A stretch of 64,000 nt of DNA from assembly GCA_948567375.1 (NCBI GenBank), contig OX419757.1:30938001-31002000 (forward strand), given 5' to 3'. The notes under the pieces are model-generated. The model saw only the letters and a program-made list of their open reading frames with translations, was not told where the DNA came from and ran no database searches. The position numbers and the translations under genes were made by a program. Positions 1-11,003 of the stretch are shown piece after piece; the stretch's first letter is position 1, and each line of letters opens with the position of its first letter. Origin of the DNA: Lunularia cruciata. Lineage: Eukaryota; Streptophyta; Marchantiopsida; Lunulariales; Lunulariaceae.

Positions 1-1
1 A

Positions 2-2483
2 GAATTTGAAGTCATCTCCTTTGCTAACAAGGAGCATGACTTGGCGGATTGACTAAGAATTTTCCCAAGTTTGCTCCAAAAGAAAGCTCGGAGTTGGTAC
101 ACCCATGTGACCCAGAAGGGGTTTGTACCAGCGGACTGGGCAGACTTGAGAAACAAGTTCCTGGAACGATTCCGAGAGGTTGATTACGACACAAGTGTCT
201 TTGCGGCACTCAACGATTTAGACCGCGGCAAGAAGGAGAAGTTGAGAGACTACTATGAGCGGTTCATGGCACTATTGAACCAAGTTCCCAAGCAATCGGG
301 GGTGGTGGGTTACTCTGATGCCCAAGCCATTACCTGGTTCCTCGGGGGACTGTCACCAGAGATACAAATCTTTGCAAGGGAGAGGAATGTAACTTCCCTT
401 GACAAGGTCCTCAAGCATGTTGCTCGTTACGAGGCGGCCCACTCTCACTCTGCTAGTAACCGGAGAAATTGGGAGAAGAAAGGCAAGAAGCCCAGAAGGA
501 GAGCTTCATGCAGCACATCCCCTTCTTCGGACAAATCCTCCATGTCTTCAAGCTCTTCTTCAGAATCCAAAGAAGAATCAAAGCCAAGATGAGTCAGGAG
601 ACGTGGAGGCAAGAAACCAGTGACTCCTCCAGCAAAGACTATAAATAAGGTGGATACCAAGCTAGATGTCCTCATCAAGGAGTTTTCAGATTTCAAGATC
701 CAGATGATTGGGGCCAAAGACCAAAGGAAGGCCCCAGCATTTGGAAGATCTTATGTATGGTGCACCGCATGTGGCAAATCAGGCCATGCCAACACAGAAT
801 GCAACACTCGTAATGCATTCTCGGTGCAGCAAATTGATTGGGTTTCGGGATGGAACCAAGACAAGGACGAAGAGGCTGTGTACCAAACATAGGAAGTACA
901 GCCTCAAGCAAGCACATTGTATCAAGGTCCAAGGTTTGGACATAGGGAGTATAACCCCAATGCTCCTCCACGAAGACCACCAATGAGCAACCAAAAGCAG
1001 CCTCAGAATGTTGCACACAAAGCCTATTATAATTGTGGCTCGATGGGACATTGGTCTCCAAACTGTCCCGAGCCAAGAAGGCATATTGGGTACGTTCTCC
1101 TATGCAGAAAATGTAAAGGATCGGAGCATACAGGCAACCAATGTCCTCACCCACCAAACCCGAAGCCACCTGTAAAGTATGTATAGACCTCCACTGAGCG
1201 TGTAGCACTGCAGCCAAAGGGGGATATGAATGTAAATTGCATCACTCTTGAGGAAGAAAGACCTCCAGAAGGAGAATGGACGGATCTTGAAATTTTGAAA
1301 GTTGAGACACGCTCCAGTAAGAAGAAGCATGATCCCAAAGAACTGAGTACAACCTCATCGTCTTCCAGAAAGGCAAAGAGATTGTGCCCAAAGGCAATTC
1401 TTTCTGCCAAGGAGGAAAAGATCCTTGCAAAAGCCAAAGCTAAAGCCTTGCAGAAAGAACTAAAGGAGGCACTACTCAAGACTCGGGAACTGAGTTTGGA
1501 AAAGAAGACAAAGACAAAGTCTCCAGTTTTTCCGGCGGACATCCGATCCGAAGTAAAGGGTCTGATCCAAGCCAAGGTGGGTCAACCCGAGGAACCTCGG
1601 GTTAAGGCCATCAGCAAGCCCGTCACCATTTTGAAGCATCCTGAAGTCAAGAGGGAACATGGAGAGACTTCGGACCCAAAGCTGAAGGCAAAGACGGTTA
1701 AATTGGGAGGAGTTCCCCAATACGATATTGTAGCAGATCTGGCAGCCACAAATGCCAATGTTACATTCAAGCAATTGTGGGAAGATAACAAGCTGTACAA
1801 GAGACAGCTGAATTCAGCCCTCAAGAAGGTGAGGTCGATGTCAAAGAAGGACCTGCTTGCTATCTATCGTATTGAGCAAGAAGATTTGGGATCTCCCGAG
1901 GTAGACACGGAGATTGCAGAATGCATGATCACATCGATACCCATTGACTCTAGGTCCGGTGTGAATGTCATGACCAAAGATACTGCCAATTGACTCGGGT
2001 ATCACACGTTTAAACCAACACCCCGAGTGTTGAAGTTTGCAGACCAAACTAGGAGACGGCCTTTGGGCATGCTGTCAAACATTACTACAACCATTGGAGG
2101 GGTGACCTTCAAGTTGAACTCCATTGTGTTGCGACCAGTGACAAAGACTGGTTACCCTCTGTTGATCGGCAGACCCTGGTTGTATAGCGCCCAAGTTGTG
2201 GTGGATTGGCACCAGCAGAAGTTAAGATTCAAGGACATTTTGTCCAAAGATCAGAAGTTGGTGACTGTGAGTTGGACGAAAGTTCCCCACCTCGGGGAAA
2301 CAAGTTTGTTGGAAGAGGAGGACAAATCCAAAGACCCATCGTCTTCGTCCTCAGACGAATCCAAAGACGAAGTCCAAGTTAATTATTTGGAATGCTACGA
2401 GGTGGATGTCAAAGACGAAGATCCATATGACCTCGCCTCGGGTGAACCTAACTTGGAGGAAGGGAGTTTGATGACAAGACTGC
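2..2483 (+). pseudogene. Family C Ty3/gypsy gag-protease remnant (C1), one frame with in-frame stops
   Basis: This is the gag and protease part of an LTR retrotransposon, entered from beyond the left edge. A single frame runs for 2.4 kb with no frameshift, broken only by stops at 50-52, 590-592, 890-892, 1184-1186 and 1991-1993. The first part is a Gag core (about 71-450, with WYTHV, LRNKFLERF and KLRDYYERF). A Ser/Lys-rich stretch follows, then three CCHC zinc knuckles at 761-802, 1028-1069 and 1103-1144. The second has lost its first Cys (YYNC instead of CYNC). A Lys-rich linker leads to a retropepsin. Its active-site loop reads DSRSG near 1946 where DSGSG is expected, and its C-terminal LLIGRPWL motif is near 2160. 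The tail after it is acidic and Ser-rich. RT and integrase are missing because the element is cut at about 2483 by a B fragment. Assignment to Ty3/gypsy rests on gag and protease only. Confidence 0.82.
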
Positions 2484-2663
2484 AAATCAGTGCTTGTTAC
2501 TCTCTTCAGGGTATGGTTTCTACTTGAGAGATTAAAGACGCAACCAAGAAGAACTACATATTACTGTTTGACTTCGTATTTGACCAATTCTGACTTGTAT
2601 CTCTACGGGAACGACCTTTACTTACCCAATTACCGCATAAGTGATATTTGCCGGGTTGTCATA
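2476..2663 (+). mobile_element. B1: 3' tail fragment of family B
   Basis: About 190 bp match the last part of the other B units (5' cut off). It includes the CAGTGCTTGTTACTCTCTT block, the ACTTGAGAGATTAAAGA block and the final TTTGCCGGGTTGTCATA. It ends in CATA instead of the CACA of better copies. The left end butts against C1 and the right end against a family A integrase fragment. Confidence 0.75.
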
Positions 2664-2851
2664 AGATCCACCTTCTTCTTGCCCTTCCTCTTGTCATAGC
2701 TTTCCTTTTTTTCCTTTGGGCCTCCTTCACTCAAACCATAACAATCGCTCTTGCCTCTTCCAACTCCATGAGTTGTTCCTTCCTTGACTTCTATGCATCA
2801 CCTCCTTGTGCTTGCTTCAATCTCTTATGAATGCTTTGGAAGGTAGGAAGA
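2664..2851 (-). pseudogene. Family A integrase C-terminal fragment, inverted
   Basis: Read on the minus strand this matches the region between the integrase core and the GPF module of A1 (about 24250-24440): the Lys/Glu-rich segment around SIHRRLKKAQ, EKSRK and MELEEARA. It is the reverse complement of the copy at about 3137-3310 on the plus strand, so the two arms form an inverted repeat around a ~285-bp loop. No open frame of useful length remains. Confidence 0.75.
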
Positions 2852-3514
2852 TCTGTGAGCCGGCAACCATGCTACAACATTTCTCTATCACACAAAGAGT
2901 AACTACATCCTATAAGCCAAATTCCAATGGCTTGGCAGAGAGAACCAATCAGACCTTGTGCATGATGTTGGCCAAAGATGCAGAAATAGAGAGGGCTAAA
3001 CATCATTGGGACAAGAGGATTCATGCAGTTTTGTGGGTGTATAGGACAACCATGAGGACTTCCATCTGGTATTCTCCATTTCAATTGGTTTATGGTATTG
3101 AGTCTTCCTTACCTATTCACTTTGATATTCCTAGCTTCCAAAGCATTCATAGGAGATTGAAGAAAGCACAAGCGAGTGATGCAGAGAAGTCAAGGAAGGA
3201 ACAACAACTCATGGAGTTGGGAGAGGCAAGAGCAGCTGCTATGGTTTGAGTGGAGGAGGCCCAAAGGAAAAAAAGGAGAGCTATGACAGGAGGTAAGGCA
3301 AGAAGAAGGTGGAGCCTTTCAAAGAAGGTGATTGGGTAATGTTGTTTGATTCTATTCAATTCAAGAGAGTGCAAAAGAAGTTTTTGCCTAAATACTTTGG
3401 ACCTTTCATAGTGGAGAAGGTGTGGGGCAATTACACTTATGATCTCAAGGAGTTGGGAGGAAGACACTTTGATAGGATTAACCATGATAAGTTGAAGATG
3501 TATCATAGAAGGTA
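2852..3514 (+). pseudogene. Family A integrase 3' part (truncated copy)
   Basis: The frame starts in the integrase core just before the catalytic Glu (NGLAERTNQT, about 2925) and runs to the C-terminal GPF module (KYFGPFIVEKVW, about 3390). It ends at the same KMYHRR stop as A1. There is an in-frame stop at 3247-3249 and a frameshift before 3309. Everything upstream of this point, including the first two catalytic Asp, is gone. The polypurine tract and a complete LTR follow directly, so this is the intact 3' end of a plus-strand family A element. Confidence 0.88.
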
Positions 3515-3552
3515 GAGAGACCTTCACTTTGAGGACAAAGTGAAAACTTAGT

Positions 3553-3563
3553 CCGGGGGTAAA
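3553..3563 (+). promoter_or_regulatory. Polypurine tract of truncated family A element
   Basis: CCGGGGGTAAA lies directly before the TGTAACATCC start of the LTR. The same string precedes the 3' LTR in A1 and A2, as expected of a plus-strand priming site. Confidence 0.75.
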
Positions 3564-4259
3564 TGTAACATCCATTTGTGCATGTGTGTGATATTGTGAT
3601 ATTTAGCTTGGTATTACAAGTACTTGAGAGATACTATTTATATTGAGATAAAGGATGGTTCTACATTAGTCATGATAAGCTAGAGTTAGTCATAGCTAAG
3701 ATAGAGGGGACCTTGCTTTAGAGGAAGTGGAAAAGATGAGCACCACTATTTTGGATTCTAGTGTGTTGACTTGGTATTATTCCTAGGTGTTTGGCTTTGG
3801 AGAAAAAAGTGAGAACTCTTGGGCCCGCAAGCCTTTTTGTTTTGGATTCTTCTTATAGTCCAAGGATAACCCATGTAAAGGAATCCTTGACTTAGTGGTT
3901 GGGTCAAGATAAGACCACATGCTAGTGGAATATACCCATGTGAATAGATATTCCTTTCTACTTTTTGACTTTACTTGACTTTTAGTCTAGTAACTTGAGT
4001 TACTATGATAATATGTAACTTTGGTGCGTAACTATTTCACAAGTATATAAACAAGGGGTGAGGAGGTACTCATCATCCTTTCATTTGCAATTATCTCTCT
4101 CTCATTGAGTTCTCTAGTGAGCAATGTCTTGAGTCTTGGAGTGCTAGCCTTGGAGGATTATGATAGAGTTGGGGTATGTTTCTTGCCTTCTTAGTCCATA
4201 GTGCGCTACCATAATAGCCATCAAAGGTTCATCCTGAGTGAGAGACAGGCCGGCTCATA
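3564..4259 (+). repeat. Family A LTR (3' LTR of truncated element)
   Basis: 696 bp from TGTAACATCC to GGCTCATA. It holds the TATATAAA box (about 4044) followed by the GGGGTGAGGAGG block typical of all A LTRs here. The flank to the right is GTAC. The 5' part of the element is lost, so no left target copy can be checked. Confidence 0.9.
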
Positions 4260-6263
4260 GTACAAAGATCACAACTTTGGGTTAAGGCGCCAGTAGGAGA
4301 GTTGCGTGCAGTTCTCCTTGGGAAAACAAAGTTTGGGCCGATGACAAGAAGTATGATGGAGTGGAGTATCTTTCAAAGGTCGTGTGTCCACTATTGGTGT
4401 TTTTGCAGCAGAAGAAAGTAGAGATGGCAAGTGCTAACCTCAATGTGTAAGATAAGTTAGCAGTAGTAGAGAAGTGGGGTAAGGAAACCTTGTTGTTGAG
4501 AAGCAAGCTAATGAGAGTAGAGATGGAAGCTGAAGAACTTCACGTGGAGGAGATTCTGTGGAGTAAGCATTCCAAAGCAATGAGGGAGGATTCAGTGAAG
4601 TGACGCAAGGAAGTTAAGGAGACAATGGTGTTGGTAGAAGTGTTGAAGGGAGAAATTGTTGATGTGCAAGTCTAATTAATACATTCAAAGGTAAGTGTAG
4701 CAGTAATGGAGCAAGAGTTGGAGAGTCTAAAGAAGAAGGCCTTTGAGAAAGATCAAGCATGGCAGTGGGAGTTAGTAGGATGTGGTAGTGAAGAAGGTCA
4801 ATTGTGAGGATTGTTGAGGGAGGAAAAAGAACAAATTGCAGTAAATTGACATGAGAAGGAGGCATTGAAGGGTGAGTTTGAGGACAAATTATAGATGTAT
4901 TGTAATGAATTGGAAGAAGAAAGAAAGAAGGAGAAGCTCAAAACAATGGGGGAAGCAGATGACATAGTAGGAGTGGTAAAGGAGATAAAAGGTGATGCTC
5001 AACACGGAGGTTGAAGGGAAATTGGAAGAAGCTAGGTTGCACAAGTTGAAGTTCTTGGTGCATGAGACACGAGAGAGGAAGGCAAAGGACACACAGCTGA
5101 ATAATTGTCTGTGAGAATGAGTAGATAGGAAAATGTTAAAAGTAGGAGACAATGTGTGTCTTGGATTGGATATTGTTAGGATGGAGCTAGATAAACTTTG
5201 TATTGAAGTGCACGTAGTTAGAAAACCCAAAGTAAGTGAGGTAGGAGTTCAAGTGTCTTCGGACCCACTACTTGAAACATTAGAGAAGAATGGGTCAAGA
5301 GCTAAAGAGTTAGGAAGATTACCTATGACTTCAATTGTAGGTTGTAGTGAAGAAATCATAGAAATAGAAGAATTAGGAGTAGAATTGAGTAGACCCGAAG
5401 ATAGAGAAATTCTCAAAGGAACATTGGGTTTGGAAGCTGAAGTCAAAGTTGACATTGGATCAGATTAGAAATAGATTGAGATTTGAAGAGGCAGATATGA
5501 AGATGTGCATTGTCATTTTGGATCTGTAGGTTGGTAAAGTTGTTGTAAAACGGTATAATTGTAAGCAACTATCGATTGCTCTACTATTTAAAGGAGGCAT
5601 TTGCAGTGTGTTGTTGTTCAGTGCTCATAATATTGAGAAGAGACAAAGTGAAGTGTTGTGAAGCAGTGCTTGTCACTTGAGCTTAATTTTGAGTATCAAA
5701 TCTGCATTTGCAAGTGTGAGTGTTGGGAGAATTTTGAAGTGCAAGTTAGTATGTTTGTTGGTTATTGGATTCCTTAGTTGTGATCTTCATTCTGTGTATT
5801 TGATCTTGAGTGAAGTGCAATCAAAGTAATGCCTTGACAGATTTGAGAGGAATTGTAGTGTTGGTAGTATTCTACAATTGTGAGTGCAACATAGTGTTGA
5901 TGTGAAGCAATTCTGATCGAGGAAGTTGTGCCTTTAGTAGAAGGGTGGAACAAAATTCTGAGGCAAAATTGTTTTGCAATGAAGTGCTATTTTTTAGAGA
6001 GATTGAATCATCACAATCAAGAATTGTGTGGAAAATTATTTGATGGAGTTGTGATTAATGAATGTTAACTTGTGATGAGTCTGCAAGTCAGTGCTTGTTA
6101 CTCTCTTTTGGGTTTAATTTCTACTTGAGAGATTAAAGACGCAACCAAGAAGAACTACTTTGTACTATTTGCTTTGTATATGACTAATTCTAAATTGTAT
6201 CTCTATGGGAACAAACTTTACTTACCTGATTACCTCAAAAGTGATATTTTCTGGGTTGTCATA
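4260..6263 (+). mobile_element. B2: truncated family B unit
   Basis: The coiled-coil part and 3' non-coding part of family B, cut on the left by the A LTR. It joins B sequence at a point matching about 19429 in B5. A TATTTAAA box lies at 5585-5592 and the unit ends with CTGGGTTGTCATA at 6263. The next base begins another B unit in the opposite direction. Confidence 0.8.
4330..5468 (+). pseudogene. Coiled-coil C-terminal part of the family B protein (B2 copy)
   Basis: The longest open piece is 5133-5468. It matches the C-terminal 110 residues of the B4 and B7 proteins: KMLxVxxNVxLxLD, then a Val/Glu-rich segment ending DIGSD. Upstream the Lys/Glu-rich heptad-like sequence is broken by many stops and frameshifts. 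The N-terminal domain is absent. Confidence 0.65.
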
Positions 6264-9200
6264 ATTGAATACAAAGTAAAGGTAAGACAAGAGTTCATTT
6301 GATCACATCTCTAACCTCTTAGGTAGGAACAACACCTAGAAGAGTACAACAAACATCAACAATATGTTTAATAGTGAGTTTAATGTCACTTAGTAATCAC
6401 AATTCTTCAACATTGTTCTACTTAAATTTGATTGTGATGATTGATTTAATCAGAAGATGTCTACTTAATCATAAAATCACTCCTTGAAGTTGCATTTCAC
6501 CCTTCCACAAGGTACACATTAGGAAAGGGAGTAACTCTGCATCAACATTAGGTTCCTATCTTCAAATATTGAGTGCTGACAAGAACATAGTTCCAAAAGA
6601 GTTGTTGTCAAGGCATTGCTTTGCAAGTGTTTCACTTAAGATCAAACACACATAAGGAAACTCTGGTTGCAAAATCCAACATCTGCCTACACTTTCACTT
6701 GTATATAAATTTCCTCAAACATGCAGAGACAAGCACATTCAGTTGACACTCAAAGTTGAGAAAGCAATGAGTACTTTGAAAGTACTTCCCTTCATTCTTT
6801 TTCTACTCATATTGAATACAAAATACTTCAAGCATCTACACTAAGTAGTAAGATCACTTGGAAGTTACAAAAACTACCAAAAATACCTAACTATCACAAT
6901 TACTTCCACCAATGTTGTAGATACAAGTAACTCTACTCACAAAACCACTATCTTTGGGTTTGTAATTGCTATTGACTCAGATCAGATTGGATCCAAGTGG
7001 TCCTCCAACTTTGGCTTGCACACTAGAGATAACCACTAACAATAGGAATTTTGGGTAACTCTATATCTAATAGTATCTCTTCTTCATCCGTCTAAACCAT
7101 CACCATAATGGTATCTACCATTACTACACTTTGCTCTTTCCCTCTAACTATCTCATGCACTTTTGGTAACTCCTCCATATCCACTTGCACTTTCATGTCT
7201 ACTACTTTGGCTCAAGTCCTTGCTGGACTAGTTAATAAACCACTACACTAACTACTTTGTGTTTCACTAAGTCTAATCTACTGCAAAGGTTTTGGCTCAA
7301 GTTCTTGCTAGGCTAGTTAATAAAGCAATAACACTATTTACGTTTTGTTTCACTAAGTCTAGTTTAATGCAAAGGTTATATCATACTTCACCTACTTTCC
7401 TATCTACTTGTTCTCTAAGATTAATCAACAACATATTCATATCTACATTGTGAGCTTGCCTATGATGAGTCTCTTGCACTTGCAACTTCAATGCATGGAG
7501 ATACAACTCATGTAATTTGGCATTGGTCTCTATGCTCAACATCATCTTGAAATGCTAAGTGGGTATTGGATTGAGTCTGATCCATCTCCTTCAACCCTTG
7601 CCTCACATTGGGTTTGGTCAACAACCCAAATTTGTTCTTTCTCTAATTGTGCACAAAGAAAATTTACCTCTTCATCATGCTTTGCTTCTAAGTTCTTGAT
7701 ATACTCCTCCCATTTTGCCAACTTGGAATCTGACTACTATATTAAATTGTGAAGCCTTTTTTCTTCCTACACTCACCTTTGAATGTCCCAAGTCCACTCT
7801 TGATCTTTGCAATCCACCATTTTGTGTAATTTGGATAGTGTGTTAGGTTGTTGCTTGAGCTATATTGCCTACTGACTGAGATCCTTATTCATCCATGCAA
7901 GCTCCTGCTCTATTGTGATCTGCTCTAACTTCTTGCAAAGTTTCTCCATTTTTATATCTAGGTACTTTCCACACTAGTTGTAGCTTCCTTGCAAGTCTTC
8001 CAACAATTGCTTATGTACCACTATGTCAACCCAAAGTACTTTGGCTTTGAGTTGTACTCGCATCAAAGTTGATTGCAACCCTTTCCTTTCTTTCTGCAGT
8101 TTCCTAACCAAGTACAGCCACGTCTTCACATCAAGATACTTCTCTTGGAATCCAAGTAACTACTCCTGCAAATAAACCAATAATGGACATAGTGTCCATG
8201 ATAGGTAGTTAATCCCTTGAAAGATGGTATCTTCCTCTTTTTCCTTCTATGTCGGACTCAATTTTCTACATCTTTGGTCAAGATATTTGTCTCCTAACTC
8301 CAACCTGAAGTTTCTCAATGTCCACCACCTTGTCTTCACCCATGTCACTTTGGGTTGTCCTTTGGGCACATTGTGACCATTGTGTGTGTTGCACAAATAC
8401 TTGGGCCTTTGCCACTTCTTCTTTGTCTGATTCTTCATCACCGTGTAAGTCCATACCTGGATTGGCCACACCCTCCCTTCTTGCAATCTCCTCAAGCAAT
8501 TCTTGATCCAAACATATGTCTTCTTCTTTCATAGCTTTTTGTTGTACTTTGGGTTCACCCTTGCTCTCTATCTCCAAATCCTGATTCCTCAACAGTATTT
8601 CTTCCTCTTGTACTCCAAATTGAACTCTCCTCTACATCAAAAGACAAATCTACTACAATAGAGGCTTGAAGGGGATTTACTCATCATTTTGTTCTTCTCT
8701 TTGAGGGTGAGGCAACGATTGCGGGTTAGGACATCTTCATTATCTTTGGGACCAAAGTTATCATTACCTTCTCATGCACCATCTCCACAAAGTATTGATC
8801 CTTCATTTCTTTGATATATCGTGCCTCAACTAGATCAACACTCCTATGCCAAATGGGAAGGAAATGAGACACCAAATATTAGTTCTTCTTAGTTATTATC
8901 AAGTTCAACCCAAAGTAGAGGTGAGCTACAAATGGCATGAAGCAATGGGGTGAAAAATCCATTTTCCATTGCATAATCATGTGCCTTATCCTTTGGTATA
9001 AGGAAAACACCCAATTTACACTAGCATCTCCAAATATCATGTAGAAAAATACCACCTGTTGCTTTGTCAGATAAGTTGTGCACTTAGGTTTCATTATTGC
9101 CGTCACCACCTTGAGGATGCTATGGTTTACCAAGTCCATATATGTTTTGACCTTCTATCCATTTTTCTTTCATGGTTGGCTAAAAGACATTTTCAATCCT

Positions 9201-10101
9201 ACTATTTTTTCTGAGGGATCACACTTTTGATCAAAGGGAGTCCCTATCAAGTCTCTTGCATCTAATCTCAACTAAGTCTCCAATTGTCCTATGTCCAATG
9301 AGTGGGATTTTCATGCTTCCCCGTTTCCTTATGTCCCTCTTCACACTTAGTGGCTATGATTTCAGTCATCAAATCAAGGAAACTAAGATTCTAGTTCTAG
9401 GCCAAAAGAAGTAATTCATAATTGGCCCAAGACATCAAATAGGGGCCATCATATCTAACCTCCAAATGGTTGGGTTCCTAACCAAGATGGCGGGCATCTA
9501 TCTACTATTTTTGGTTGTAGCTTGTCATTCTTGTACTCACAAGCTCTTGCAAAAAGTAATCTTGCTACTTGCTCTTTGACCCTTTTATGATTTCTTGCAA
9601 GTCTGAAATTTCCCTAACTTAGCATTGTAAAATCAACATTACCCATGTCCACTTTTATAATCTACCAACTCTAGGTCATTCTTTGGTCAAGAATTGTGCC
9701 AACCTCATGGTTCTGTCCAGTCTCTTTTTAATATTGCCTTGCACAAATTTCCTTCCTACTAGTGACACTTAGCTTTTACTTTGTATGGCCTAAGGTTATC
9801 ATTTTATTGAAGAAACTTGGATTGGCTCACATCACTCCAAGGCAAAGTTCCTTCTACTCTAACTATCCCTTGTTGTCCAAGCCACAATACAAATGTCCTT
9901 CAATCAGGTCAGGCTTTTAGTGTCTATGTTGATCCAAAGTACAAAGTACCTTTCTGAGCCGAACTACCTTTCTTTGGATTAGATTGAACCTTCAACTTTG
10001 GCTCTGAATCTTATCTTCTCTAGGGAAATTTCTTTCTTTTCTATTGTTAATTGACTTCTTTTACACCTAAACTATAAAAACTAAAAAATGTGGATGCCAT
10101 A
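6264..10101 (-). mobile_element. B3: old, degenerate family B unit
   Basis: On the minus strand this runs from TGTGGATGCCATA reversed at 10089-10101 (5' end) to 6264. The last ~700 bp align with the 3' part of B4, for example AATACAAAGT near 6270 and the TGATTGTGATGATT block near 6430. The left end lacks the terminal ~70 bp and butts head-on against B2. Many indels show it is among the oldest copies. I could not find a target duplication. Confidence 0.65.
7500..9139 (-). pseudogene. Family B protein remnant (B3 copy)
   Basis: The best piece is 8879-9139. It carries TTYLTKQQVVFF, then FVAHLYFGLNLI, and lines up with the conserved N-terminal domain of B7. Downstream at 8278-8592 is the acidic linker (EDICLDQELLEEI, GDEESDKEEVAKAQ), followed by degraded coiled-coil sequence to about 7500. 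Every segment carries stops. Confidence 0.6.
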
Positions 10102-10875
10102 CTTAGGCACTTGGCTCAATAGGCATTGGAATCTCTAAGTATAATATCTCAACTTCTCATTCTTGTTATTTCAAGGCTATCAAGGGTGGTGAAGTGCAAA
10201 CACTTCAAGACTTGGTTCCTGTGACAACCCGGCAAATATCACTTTTGCGGTAATCGGGTAAGTAAATTTTGTTCCCGCAGAGATACTATCTAGAATTGGT
10301 CAAATACAAAGTCAAAAGTCACAATTGCAGTTCTTCTTGATTGCTTCTTTAATCTCTCAAGTAGAAACTACACCCAGAAGAGAGTAACAAGTTCATAATT
10401 GTGTCAACTTGTCACGAATACACACATAATCACAACATAGCAAATTCTGTCCAAACAACTCTTGATTGTGATGATTCAAATTCTCCCGAAGACGGCACTT
10501 CACTGTGAAGATCAATTTCACCTTAGAATTGTGTTCCACCCCTCCACTGAAGGCACAACTTCCTTGATTGAAATTGCTTCACATCAACTTTGTGCTGCAC
10601 TCACCAATGCAGAATACTACCAACACTACAATTCCTCTCAGATCTGTCAAGGCATTGCTCCGATGCACTTCACTCAGGATCAAACACACAAAGTGAAGAT
10701 CAAGGCTGCAGATTCCAACATCCACAGACACACTGACTTGCTCTTCGGAATTCTCCACACACGCACAACTACAAACACAAAATTAAGCTTAAGCGACGAG
10801 TACTAAGAACAACACTTCACTTTATCTATCTTCTGAAATTTGAATACTGAACAACATTGTATTGCAAATGCTCCA

Positions 10876-10883
10876 CTTAAATA
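10876..10883 (-). promoter_or_regulatory. TATTTAAG box of B4
   Basis: The same element at the same relative place is found in B2 (5585), B5 (20764) and B7 (about 40433), always 650-700 bp before the 3' terminus and downstream of the gene. This is where a TATA box at the U3/R boundary of an LTR would be. Confidence 0.5.
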
Positions 10884-11003
10884 CTGAAGCAAACGGCAGA
10901 CTTGCCTACCTAGGCACCGCTTCCTAACATCTCTTCCTACCTATAGATTCTAATTGACAATCTATCTCTTCATATCTGCCTCTTCCTATCTCAAAATTGA
11001 CAT

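Noticed and set aside
693-1217. 174-residue minus-strand frame across the family C knuckles
   Set aside because: Shadow of the nucleocapsid region; the plus frame holds the CCHC motifs.
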